A stretch of 64,000 nt of DNA from Cinclus cinclus (lineage: Eukaryota; Chordata; Aves; Passeriformes; Cinclidae). Shown one piece after another: positions 10,701-24,000 of the stretch. Position 1 is the first letter of the stretch. Every line of letters begins with the position of its first letter. The stretch covers positions 90,888,259-90,952,258 of the forward strand of contig NC_085047.1 of assembly GCF_963662255.1 (NCBI RefSeq), given 5' to 3'. Under the pieces are notes generated by a model. That model was given only the letters and a program-made list of their open reading frames with translations, had not been told where the DNA came from and ran no database searches. The position numbers and the translations under genes were made by a program.

Positions 10701-13700
10701 TACTTTATTCCTTTATAAATGGACTTCTAAAACCGTTCTGTGCTGAACATTCTCAAACCCATAGTAGAAAACACGCTCCTGGGAAAGCTCTGTCATCACA
10801 TTTGACAATGGAAAGCAAATAAAGCACTGCGGAGGGGATTCTTCACTTGATATCACTTGATTCTGTAATATATTTTGAAGTTGCTTCTTCCTTTTTTCTT
10901 CTGGACTTGATCTTTATGCTACCTGCTGTTAAATTCTCCCCAAGTCAGGCATTGCCTCTTGTACTACTGTTGTAGAGTCCTGTAATGCAAACTGTGATGA
11001 CAGGTGGAGTTTAGTTGCTACTAGAAGACTGTAGGCTTACTGTGTTTTTGTTTGGTTGGTTTTGAAGAGGGCAGGTGCAGAAGGGAGGGATAAATCTAAT
11101 TTTGGTTAGGCAAGCATATAAATGTCAGACTTCCAGTTGGGTTGCCTTTGTTCTGGTTTTGGAGAGAAAGATGTGCTCAGAAGTCTGGCAAATGCAACTC
11201 TCTGTATGAAGTGCTATCACACTTCTTAAACTGTGTCTTAATTTTTTAAAAATTTTTTATGCCTGGCTAGACTAGAGGTTCTTGTAGTTCTGCTGTCCAC
11301 GTGTAGCACTAGCTAGTGATAGATGCAGGGGAAATAGTGTTTGCTCTTTTCTGAATGTCAGCCGTTCTGTTTGGGTACTGTGAACTGGTGGTGGCACGTA
11401 GAAAAGCTTGGCTTATATATTCTGTATTTTTAGATTTAACTAATTTGAATAGCTGGGTATGTTTGTGTCCTGTTCTACATGGATCATAAGTTAAAGTTGC
11501 CTTTGTTTTTGGTTTTTTTTGACTCCTGTGTCTGCATGGGGAAAAACAGCGTTCTGTGGAGTTGAACCCAACACAGAAAGATCTCGTGTTGAAGATTGCA
11601 GAGTTACTATGCAATAATGACATTACTGATGGAAGAGCAAAATACTGGGTTGACAGAGCTGCTAAGCTCTTTCCTGGGAGCCCTGCTATTTACAGGTTGA
11701 AGGTAAGTTCAAAATTACCTCTGTTCAATGCCTCGAACAAACTTTCAGCACCTTTCTGGGAGTGCCTTTTGCATGTCACCTCAAGCAAAACTTCTTGGCT
11801 AAATTATTTGAGCATCTTTTAATATTAAAGCTATTGGATGTTACACTATTTCTAGTCTGACATTTTTGTCCAGTTTTAAGGGAAACTGCAGCTGCATGCT
11901 TTCATGCCCTTTCTACTGTTTCAAGTTTAATCCTCTTCCAAAACTCTATGAAATTGATATTTATCACAGTCAAGAAGTTAGACTAGACAGGTATCACTTG
12001 TTCTCTGTTGTGTCACTGGCAGGAAGGTAGCTGATCTGTGAACTCAAACTTTCTTTATACGTCTTTTTTTTTGTTTTGTTTTTAAATCTGTATTATGATC
12101 ATTTCTGCAGAATGTGAGAAATGCTATAATTCTCAAATACCATATGAATACTTTGAGCCATGCAATGTCACTTTTACACAGGTAATTTTGTGTAGCTGGA
12201 CAGCAGCCACATTGAAGTCTCAAGGTGTCTGGGTTTTTTTTAAAGCAGAGTAGTCTATAGCATGGTCTGCTGTCACTGAACCAAATGTTTTGAGAAGCAT
12301 TTCTTACTCTTGGTAAGAGGCAAATTCTCCTGAGGATTTTTCTTCTGTGATAGTCATGTGTGTTTTTAAATATTTGAGTATTTTATCAAACTTCCTGTAA
12401 TACCTGAAAGCTATTAAGAGTACTCTAGCTAGAGTGATGTAGTGTATGTAATGGAGGAAAGAATGTTGTCTAGTATTGTAGTTGATAAAAAGACTGATGT
12501 GGGAAATGAAATACTAACATGTTACTTTCATGTTTCAATAGGAGCAGTTACTGGATTGTAAAGGTGAAGATGGGTGGAATCAGCTCTTTGACTTGATTCA
12601 AGCAGAACTTTATGCAAGACCAGATGATGTCTACATAAACATCAGACTAGTTGCACTCTATCGTTCAAATAACAGATTAAAGGATGCCGTGCTCCATTGT
12701 CAGGAGGCAGAGAAGAGAATACCTTTGCAGTCAAGCTTGGAATGGTGTTCCTGTGTTGTAGAGACATTTGAGGTGTTTAATCGTGTTTTGATCCTGTGGT
12801 AGTCTTCCGTATCTTTTTACCTGGTCTATTTTCTCTTAGTGTCCTTATTCTGACAGCTATTGCTCAAGGGATTTAACTCCTTCAAATGCGAGTCTACTGA
12901 AACCAGTGGAATTACAAAATACTTCTTGTGGTTTTTTTTAAATTGCAATTTTCTCCCTAAAATTAGGCTTTATAGAACTATTGAGTTTCTAGCTTCAAAA
13001 GCTGAGTTAAACACAGCAGTTCCATTAGGGATAAAATTGCTCAAGCAAATAGTTCCCTGGAACTTTGCTGCTGAAGAATATGTTAAAGTCCTACCTGTGA
13101 AACTGGATTATGCAATAAATGCTGCTTGTGTGTTTTGGAGAAGTACTGCCCTTGTCTTCATGGGAGGATGACTGTTCCTTATCCTCTGATGAACTTTCTT
13201 CTTTAGGAATATCTGGAATCTTTACAAGACTTGGAGTCTGATAAAAATAACTGGAGAACTATCAAGAAAGATCATCTGCTGGCCTATTCCAGCTTTGTCA
13301 AACTGACACTTTCCTCTAGAGATGTTCAGGAATGCAGAGAGGCACTTGAAAGGTACTGTTTAAACTTTTTGGTAGTAAGCAAAGACCCTCTAAGAGTTGT
13401 TTGGGGTCACATAACATCCACCAAGCTTCTGTTTCACAACTAATCTTGTTTTTGGATAGGAGAGGAGATTCTCTGTGCTGACTGGCAAGAGTGGTTCTTA
13501 CTGGATGTGAACCCCAAGCTGTCTTCTGACAGATGTCTGCATGGTCAGCACACATGGAGAAGACTCATTTATATCCTGGGTCTTTGTACCTCCTTTTCTT
13601 TCAATTGGAAAAGTTGTCTGTAGTCTACCAATTGACTAACCCAGATTTCCAAGTCAATTGGGGAAAAAAAAACGGCCCAGAAAATTCCAATTCAAATAAA

Positions 13701-16700
13701 GCAACAAAAAAAAAAAGACAAACTGAAAACCCACAACTACCTCTTTTGTGTATCAACTTTGTCCTAGTCACTCTGTTTTTAAATAACACAGCACGTTTGA
13801 GTAATTAGGAACTTTGTCTATACAGTGTAATTGGGAGGGAGGAAAGCCCCTGAAGCAAGAATAGCTTCCTTCAGAGAAAGCTGGTGGTGTTACAGCTGAC
13901 TTAGAGGCTTACCATTTGTGGTGCACCTATAGTAGTACAAAATATTGTTTGTAGTCAAATAATTTGATTAAGATCTGTCTTTTTCTTGCCATCATCTTTC
14001 TTTGTTACTGATTTTTGCTAACTTAATCTTTGTTCCTCAGTAGTGTAATGGCTATTATATTGCATTTTGTAAAAATATTCTTAGTCTGTTACTCTTGAAT
14101 GAGTATTTGAAGCAGTACAGACTGGATGAGCAATATTTAATACTCAAGTATGTTTTATTTTATTTCTCTCCTCTAACGTTGACCATGTTGGGTTTTCTGC
14201 TTCTGATTTATTAAGAGCTTTTTGAGATGCTCACATCTGAAGCACTTCCAGATCATGGCAGTACTAATGGCCGTTATAGTCTTGTTCAGTAGTTGAAAAA
14301 TTGTTTTAACTGTTGTGTGGAAACCCTCTCATGAGTGGGGATTGTATAGTAATCTACAGGTACTAGAATTTCTGTAGTACCTTCTGTTTTTGGAGAGCTC
14401 ATTAAACAGTATTTTGGACCTTTCTGATAATGAAAAGAAAGAGTCAGTAATACCTAGTGTATGTCTCTAACTCTGCAATAATGAACAGGTTTATTCATGT
14501 AGTTCAGGATAATAGTTTTAAAAGTAGCTATGCAAAAATGTGATTTAAAATACTAAGTATCTAGGTAATATTTATTTACTTCAATAAACTTGAGAGCTGT
14601 GGGAGTTTGAGGTGATTGTACTTTCTAGTAACTTGGGTTTAAGCAATAGAAACAGTACTTACCATTTACTCATGAAGTTACTTAATTCACAGTTAAGTAG
14701 CACAAACCAAAATCAGGTGCTATAGCTTTTACCAGGACTCTGTTTAGAATGAGCCTTCTCTGCATTGTAGTTTTGATCGTGCGCTTCAGTCGGTAAAACC
14801 ATATGTGAATGTGGCTGATGAGTTGTCTCGTACATATGTGGAAATGAAAGGACAGCTGTACATGCATGCTGGAGCTTTGCTGCTGAAAATGGCCCAAGAC
14901 AATGAGGCACAGTGGAGAGCTATGTGTGAACTAGCAGCATTGTGTTATCTCCTGAGTTTCCAGGTAAATGATTTTTCAGTCTAAGCCTTTAGTTGGTGCT
15001 TTTCTTGAAATTTTCTAGCTGTGCATGTGTTGAATTCCTGTATTCCTGAGAGGAACTAGTGTTTGTGTATCTAAAGGTGAACTGTCTTCACCTGCCAAAC
15101 CCCCCTGCTTAACAATTCTTTAAAAGTTCCAAATGACACAAATAAGGTAAAAGTATACCTTCAACTGTTCCCCTTGCCAGAGTAACTGATTTTTAAGCGT
15201 TAGTGCATTTATTTCCTGCAGGTTATTTCCTTTTTCACAATACAATAAATAAACATGTTGAGTATTACTCCTATAGGGAGGGAAGGAGAGTGTTTGAATA
15301 GTTCCCATTTACTTGTTGGATAGACAATCAAATTTTAAAAAATCATGGTTCTTTGCCTTATAAGTTCTTTGCCTTGACTCTCCTTTCTACACCATTGCTT
15401 GCCTTGCAGGTATTGTTTGCTCTTTGTATACTCTTAATGTTACTTTTAATAGCTATACTTGCATGTCTGTGTGCTTTAGGTGGGTTCTCTGCTCTTTGCC
15501 CATCCCACACAGAACCACAACCCAGTATATGTACCTTCAGAATGAATCCCTATTTTCCTATAGGTTCCTAATGATAAAAAGAAGCTTGTTTTCTAAGATT
15601 GATTTCCGTGCCCTGTTCTTACTGTAACAATTTTCTCCTTACTTCACCAGGTTCCTAAACCAAAGTCAAAACTCATAAAGGGGGATCAAACTGGACAAGA
15701 TATGCTAGAAGTGTTGGCCTGTGATCGAAAAAGCCAGTCTGGTAATAAAAAACAGCTGCATAGTTCCATTTTAGTGCTGCACATTTACTGTAAAGGCTGA
15801 GATTTGTTAAAGAGCACATATGTGTATCTTGTAACATTATCACTCAAATAAAATAGTAAAATATTATAGATTCTGACTGCATATGTAAGACAAAACAGTA
15901 ATTTGGTTTTGACACCTAAAGTTATTTTCTCTTCTTAAGCATGCTGGTAGGATGTGTTCTTTTTGTTTTGATAGGGGTTGGATTTTTTCCTCCTTTTTTG
16001 ACTGTCTAGCACGCTAAGATAGAACTTAGCTTTTATTGTCTGTTAAGTCTACTAGAAATGGCTTCTTCCTGCTGATGCTATTTTGCGGGTATTGTTAGCC
16101 CCAAGAGGGAAAGAAAATAATAGATTCTTTCCCTGATCTTTTCATCCCTTCACTTGTTCATCAGCTTTGTTCTTTTTGCTGCCAAGTATAGGCAGTGCTT
16201 TAATCTACAAAATTCTTGGAGGGCCTAGATGAAAACAGATGAACCTGTTAGACATCAGGTTTATTTACTTCAGAATGGATTACATTATGCAGACTTCTGC
16301 TTGTATTATAGCTATTTATTTTAAGGTCATTTACAATGCCCTTAGGATAGCCATGGTAGGAAGGCTTTGTTTTCCTAAAGAACTGGATTTACGAATTCTT
16401 TGGGATTGTTGTCACTGAAAGCTTGGAAAGCCTATGTGCTGAAACACTGACCTAATTACAGGGAGAACATACCTGAACAGTCTGTCGGTTTCATAAGGTG
16501 AAATCCTGGTTCCCGTCCAGCCTTCAGTAACAGAGAGCAGTCCAGCATAGCAAATGCTACTTTCCTTGTTTGCTGCTTTATTTATGTGAAGTGATATTTT
16601 TGTTTTCTAGGCCATATGCTGCTGAACTTAAGTCATGGCAAGCAAGACTTCTTTAAAGAGATTGTGGAGTCATTTGCAAACAAGAGTGGCTCATTTGCCT

Positions 16701-19700
16701 TGTTTGATAGTCTGTTTGAGAGTGGAGCTTCTAAGGAGAGGTCTTTTATCGGCACAGATGATATTGGAAATGTCTGTACACAAGCACCATTGCAGGTGGA
16801 ACTCCACAAATATGATATTGGTAAGCAGTGTTACTTTCTGAAACTCAACACAGCTTTGTGTACCAGAAACCTCTTCTACAAATACCTGTTGGAAGTGTTA
16901 CTGCTACACAAATACTTGTACTGCAACAAAAGACAATTACCTGGAATAGCTGTCCAAAGTTGCTTTAATGTCATAGGAAAGACGTACACTTTATTGCAGT
17001 GTAAGGAAGTGCTTCTTCAGCAATTCCTTAAGGATTTTTGGAAAAGTAAATAGGTTTGCTAAAGGTAGTTATCTATTGGACTGAATAAGGTGAGAATGGA
17101 AATGAGTCATCCCCTCAAAAGCTTAAGCAGCTTATGGCTTTGAGCACTTAGATGAACTTGGTATGTTCGGCTGTACTGAAGTTTGTAACCCTTCATAAGT
17201 GAAACCTGGAATCTTGATGCTCGTTGGTCAGTGAAGTATATTTGGCTGCTTTGACAGAGGGAAATGTGAAACCGACCTTTGATCAGATAATATTGAGGGC
17301 TTGCAGGAAGCTGACATTTGCATCCAATTTTTTTTTTTTTTTTTTTTTTTGCATAGGTGCCATTCGATTGCACAATGGCAGTCTCCAGCACCTCGTGTGG
17401 CTTGGTTTGCAGTGGAACTCTCTGTCAGTCTTACCTCCTGTGCGCAAATGGTTAAAACAGCTTTTTCACTTGCCCCAAGAAACATCAAGACTTGAGACAG
17501 ATGCTCCTGAATCTATTTGCCTGTTGGACCTTGAAGTAAGTGAACGTTCAAGTTCTTTAAGGTACGATACAAAAAATCTAGTTTTTTTGGTAATTAATAA
17601 CTTTATTTTTTTTAAAAAACAGGTATTCCTACTTGGAGTGGTATTCACTAGCAATTTACAGTTGCAAGAGAAGTTTAATTCTCACTACAGTGCACATCAG
17701 CCTCAGTTCTTACCGTTGCCAATATGCAAACAACTCTATACTGAAAAGCAAAGATCCTGGTGGGATGCTGTCCGTACTCTTCTTCAGAGAAAATCAATGT
17801 AAGGCTTTTTCAATTTGGAAATATTTGCTCAAGCCTTTAGGGCGCATCTGTTACAGCAGCTTGGATTGTACCCATAGCTTCTTGTAAAATTATCTTTTTT
17901 GACATTTTTCACATTGAAGCTTTGTTGTCGTAGGGACTTGATATGCTCAAAAGATTTCCATAAATGGAATTTTAATTTCCAACAGTGCATTTCTATACCT
18001 AGAGGCAAGTTAGGACTTAAGCTGGAGGCTGTATTTATCAAGTGAATGGTATGTGAACAGATGAAAACCAGCAAATACTAATCAAGGAATGTTTCTTCTG
18101 ATATTCAGACCAGGAACAGCAGCAAAACTGAGGCTTATTGTACAGCATGGCATAAGTACTCTGCGAACACTGGAGAAGCATGGCCTTCAACCTGCCTTAA
18201 TCATACACTGGGCAAAAAGCTTGCAGAAAACAGTAAGATGAGATTATTCTTAAATACATGGAAGCCGAAGTGTTTTTCTTTATTTTCTAAATTATGAACA
18301 GACTTGGGGGATGTGGGATCTGATGTATGAATGTATATTATTAAGAACAGCTGGTTATTTTATCAGGCAAATTTGTTGTTCTAGTTGCTTTATAAACTAT
18401 TCTTGTCTTTAAACTGTAGCATTATTTTCTGCATTTACATAGCTACTCTTAGTGTCAGAGAAGGACTTAGGAACTCTTAAAGAAAATAGAAGGATATGGA
18501 GGAATAGCATTTTGACTTGAATTTGTTGATAGAACATATGTGTCTGTTCCCTTTTTTCACCAGGGAATTAACCTTAACTCCTTCTATGACCAGAAGGAAT
18601 ATATTGGACGAAGTGTCTACTACTGGAGGAAAGTTCTTCCTATGCTGGAAACTATCAAAAAGAAGAGGAGTATTTCTGAACCTACTGATCCTCTCTTCAA
18701 ACACTTCCATAGTGTAGACATTCAGGTACAGATTGATTGAGCCAAGGCTGAAGAGAAGGGTCTGTGTCAGAAACCTACATAGCTGTTGGGATTTTTGTCT
18801 ACATTGTACTAGTCTATGTTGCTACTACTGTGAAACTCTTAAATTAAAGGTGTGATTTGGTAATAGTGTTTTATAAAGGGAGAAATTCTCTCCTTATAAC
18901 TTTGGTCTTGCCTTGTAAATGCTCTTTATGATTTGAAGGCACTGAACACCCTAAGTACCAACTTTCTTGAAAAAGGATTCCCCCCTGTATTATAGGAAAA
19001 AATGTTCCATTGTTAAGTATAAGTTTTCCTTTATTTGTAGGTCTTTCAGGTTGCAGCTTATGAAGAAGAGGCACAGATAGCATTTGCTATGTTGGATGCA
19101 GTTGATGGCAAAACTGACGATGCTTTATCAGCATTTGAAGCTATTGAGAATGTGGTGTCTTACTGGAATCTTGCCGTGGTAAGTTTGTAAGTTGCATTAA
19201 CCCAGAAATGCTTCTCTACTCAGTTTCCTTCTGACTAATACTATTCACTCTGCATCCCACTCTAGATTTTTCAAAGAAAAGCAGAAGAGATTGAAAATGA
19301 TGTCATGCTGCCAGAAGAACATGAGGAGCATAAAACTTATCTTCTTAAAGCCAAGTACTATCTAATGAAAATTATTGCAGAAAGCTCCTCAGATATGTCA
19401 GTTACTGAGAAAGTAAGTAATTTTTGCTTTAAAACTTGTTCCAAGGAACACACTAGCTTAGGTTACTGTTTGAAAAAATAAATCCTTTGCATTCAAGTTA
19501 GTTTTTTTTTAGATCAGACTTTGTATTAAGGCAAGTTAAATCCTGGGTAACTTCTGTAATCCACCAGATCATGTGGTATCCTGGCTACCCTGTGGACAAT
19601 TAGGTTTTGCCACTCTTCTGGTTTGATAGTCTGAAAAAATCGTTTGTGCAAGTCGTTTTCTTATGTGAATCCTAACAAGAGCTTTGCTGAAAAACAAACA

Positions 19701-21066
19701 GTATTTATGTAATGAAAGACTTGTGAATTGCTCAGCCAGAACTCTGAATGTAGTTTGTCTTGCTCTGAGGGAGAATTGCAGTCATGACTCATGTTTGAAA
19801 AAACTTTGTAGTTGCCAGTGTCTCTTGAAACTGTGAGAGAAGTGTTAGATACAGTGATCCAGGAACTTGGTGAGAATGGTGAAGAGGGAAGTCTTTCCTT
19901 CAGAAACGGTCTGACACGAACTGTAGATTCAGCAATGAAACATTCCACTCCATCACCAAACAAGTTCTCTCTTTCACCGACTAAGACTTACAAGGTATGT
20001 TAGCCAGCTATTATTTCGGGAAATTATTTTGTAAGAAAAATTCAAGTACATCCATTGACTTTTCTTTTCGTAGTTTTCTCCGAAAACTCCCCCTCAGTGG
20101 GCAGAAGACCATAAATCTATACTTCAAATGATTTGCCAGCAAGTGGAAGCTTTAAAGGTAAAAATTGTCACCAAATTTGTTAAAGAACTGTTGGCCTTTT
20201 AGTTATGGTAAGGATCTAGTGATAAGAGCATGGGCTTAACTCACAGTTCCTAGAATTACTTTCTGTAAATAGTTACCTAAAATGAATACCTAGAGTAAGT
20301 CCTTTTGCTTAAAAGCTCCTCTTTGGGACTTGGACAGGAGTACTGAGGCAACCCATCTAAGGGACTCTATGTAGAAAGCATCCTGCTTTTATCAGCTTGG
20401 TTCTCATCCGCTTGGTTCTGGGTTTTTTTACTGTCTTGTTCTGGCTTCAGAACACACTGGAAATACTTGGTACTCCATGGGCATGTCTTGCATGATCTGG
20501 CAGGTACTTCTTGGTTTTTAATTTTTTTTAATTGCTCCCACCCCCTCAATTGAACATGTTCTTGAATAGCAAAATAGTGGGGATCATGCTTTATATTTTC
20601 TTGAACAAATATCCGTACAGTAGATAACTTATGCTCTTGCTTGGCGCCCTGTCTCGACAGAATGAAATGCAGGAAATGAAACTTAATAATTCCAACACAA
20701 ATGCATCTCATCGGTGGCCTGCTGAAAACTATGGAACTGATGCAATGCCAGACAGTTACCAGAGAGGACAAAATCTTCATGAAGCCCCATTAACAGGCAA
20801 GTTGCTGCAGAATTTTTATCTAAATGCTTAGCTAAATCAAATAAGACTTTTGAAAATAATGCTGAAATGTTTTAATGATTCACAGTTAATAACTGATTGA
20901 TGGGGAGAGTATGTAGAAAACAAGAAGAAAAGATAAGTGTTAATTGTTTTCCTGGTGTTCCTTTTTAGTTGCTACCACTGGCCCATCTGTGTTCTACAGC
21001 CAGTCACCTGCCTATAACTCTCAGTATCTTCTGGGAACTGCTGCAACCAATGTAACACCAGCAAAG
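7401..21066 (+). CDS. RANBP2: RANBP2 exons 1-19: TPR and helical N-terminal domain
   Basis: Residues 1-901. Exons 2-4 encode the TPR-like repeats ([17 protein letters not shown] and [20 protein letters not shown]). The following exons encode the long helical domain that anchors Nup358 to the Y-complex, and exons 16-19 a Ser/Thr-Pro-rich linker ([13 protein letters not shown]). The human ANE1 positions fall here: T585 is kept at the end of exon 12 (LQKT), but the sites equivalent to human T653 and I656 read A and M in exon 14 (QIAFAMLDA). Introns 10, 14 and 16 are only 79-87 bp. Exon 18 ends at a GC donor. Confidence 0.96.
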
Positions 21067-24000
21067 GTGAGAATAAATTTATTTCTCTAAATTGCTTCCA
21101 ATGATCTCCTGAAAATGACCGACTGGTTTTGATTCTGTACATAGCTAGATGTAATTGCAGTTCCTTATCCAAAGTTTGGTGAACTTAAACTGCCAGGGAT
21201 AAAATGACCAATTTGTCTCCTTGCTTTGAGGAATATGGAGTTTGGAGGGAAAAGCTAGAAAAATGTATTTTCTATGTGTGTACACTTCTCCTACAGGTTT
21301 GTATGGTATCACTTAACTATTTCCCTCCTTAATTGTGTGGCAAAAGAAAATGGGGTTTTCAAAGCTTTTTTTGCATTAAAACCCCACTCAAACTCACCCC
21401 TTTTTCAGTGCTTGTTCTCTAATGTCCTTCAAGTTTTAAACTAAGGTGAAACTAGTTTAGGTTTAAACTTGAAAGCATGCCTTTCTTTTAAGACCACAGG
21501 TTACATGGGCTTCTGCTCAGTAGGATTTTGTCCTCTTTACTGTCATAGTAAGCAGAGCACTTGTTTTCTGCTTTTTCTTTAGCCTCCTGTCTATGGCATG
21601 AACCGACTTACGCCTCAGCCACATATATATTCCTATCAACCACCACCCATGCATACACCACCTCTGCAAAACACTTCTGGTTGTATGTTTTCCCAAGAAA
21701 TGTATGGTCCACCTCTGCGTTTTGATTCTTCTAGTACTGCACTCATTTCTCCTCGTACAGCTGATGAGTATTACAACTACAGTGTTCCACAGGCAAGCAC
21801 CAATCCAACACTGCCTAAACCAGGGTATTTCACAAACCGTTCAGCTACGCCGCCTACTTTAAAGCCTGCAGATCCAAAAGCAATGCCTAAATTTGGACAG
21901 CCGGGAACAGCAGAAGGATCAAAAACGGCTCTGCCAACACCAGCACAGCCAAGTCAGCCAACAACTTTTAAATTTAAACCTAATTTCAAGTCTAACGATG
22001 GGGACTTCACTTTTTCTTCTCCTCCTCAAGTTGCACCACAGCCCCTTAATGCACCTTTTAATAGTAGAGAAAGCCTCTTGGATCTTCTAACATCTGATAA
22101 ACCTTTACAGGGTGATAGGTACATTGAACAAAAGCCAGTCAATGATCCCACAAACAGTTCAAGAAATATCTTCAGTTTTAGCAATAAACATATTCCAGGC
22201 ATCTCTCTTCGAGAAAACACAGGACAAAACGCACACAAAAACCTGGGTTTTGAGAAGAATGATACGTTCAGTGTTCAAGAACCAAGCAAGCCTGTATTTA
22301 TGGCTTCAAGTTCAGATTTGGCCAACAGAAGTCATGAAACAGAAGGAGGAAGCACCCATGGTGGAGATGAGGATGATGATGGTCCTCACTTTGATCCTGT
22401 GGTGCCACTTCCTGATAAGATTGAAGTAAAGACAGGTGAGGAAGATGAAGAAGAATTCTTCTGCAACCGAGCCAAACTCTTTCGTTTTGATGCAGAATCT
22501 AAAGAATGGAAAGAAAGGGGTATTGGAAATGTGAAAATACTGAAACATAAAGTATCTGGCAAATTTCGTCTCTTAATGAGACGGGATCAAGTGCTGAAAA
22601 TCTGTGCAAATCACTACATAAATATTGATATGAAATTAACTCCAAATGCTGCATCAGATAAGTCATTTGTATGGCATGCTTTGGACTATGCAGATGAATT
22701 GCCAAAACCAGAACAGCTTGCAATTAGATTTAAAACACCTGAAGAAGCAATGCTTTTCAAAAAAAAGTTTGAGGAGGCACAGAATATTTTAAAATCCTTG
22801 GGATCAAATGCTTGCACATCTGTGTCTCAGAGCAGTGGGACTGCAAAAGAAACAGCAAATCAGGACATCAAGGAGCCCAGCAGAGCCACTTCTGGGACCA
22901 TGAACTTGGGTTTTCAGTTTCCAAAAGAGGGAGCAAGCAGTGAACTGGACAGCAAAGGCACCTTTACAGGTACATCCACTGTACCTAGCACTACTGCTTC
23001 ATTTGGAAAGGATCCTCAGCAATCCTCCGGTGGGTTTGGGCAGCATCTCTTGAAGAAGGATCAGTGGGAGTGTCAAGTATGTTTGGTTCCAAATGAAGCA
23101 ACTGTAAAGAATTGTGTATCATGTCAAAGTCCAAATCCAAGTTTGTGGGAAACACATGGCACCCCATTAACAGGCTCTACAAGTTTGAAAACGAGTAGTA
23201 ACACAGTGCAGGACAAGTTTGTATCTGCTTTTGCTAAGAAGGAAGGTCAGTGGGACTGCTCTGTATGCCTATGCCAAAATGAAGCAAAAGATGTCAACTG
23301 CTGTTCCTGTCAGAGTCCAAAACCTCAAAATCAACCAAATACATCCACACCTTCTGTTCAGGCATCTGATGCTCTGGGCTTTGATTCCATTGCTGATAAA
23401 AGTAAGCCACAGAAAAATGGGTTTGAAGGGCTTTTTGCTAAAAAGGAAGGTCAGTGGGACTGTAGTGTTTGTCTTGTGAGGAATGAAGGTTCTTCACTAG
23501 CCTGCATTGCCTGCGAAACACCAAATCCATCTGGTAAGCCGGCTGGTGATACTTTGCCAACACCTGCTTTTGGCTTGAAAAATAAATTACCTGAACTTGG
23601 TGGAGGACAGTTGGGAACGGGCTTCAAGTTTGGTCTTGAGCAAGGCAAGACACCACCGTTTACGTTTCAGATTTCTTCTGATACTGATAAGTCTGCAAAA
23701 GAAGGATTTAGCTTTTCAATGCAAATGCCTGCAGGTGGATTTAAATTTGGGATACAGGAGTCTAGTAAAACCACCGCTAAGAAAGATGAGCCATCCAAAG
23801 AGCATACAACTAGTTTCTTAAAAAGTATTGATGAAAAAGACAAAAAGGAATTGCCTTCAGACACTGGAACTGGATTCCAGTTTCAAGAAGCAGCAGACAA
23901 GGAGAAAACTGACTTTGTTTTTGGGCAAAATAGCAGCACTTCCACTTTTGCTGAGCTTGCGAAAAGTCCTCCTAAGGAAGGCTTTCAATTTGGGAAAAAG

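Noticed and set aside
12860..13171. 103-codon frame in RANBP2 intron 5
   Set aside because: It ends before the exon 6 acceptor, has no recognised domain, and exon 5 to exon 6 splice directly in the conserved frame.
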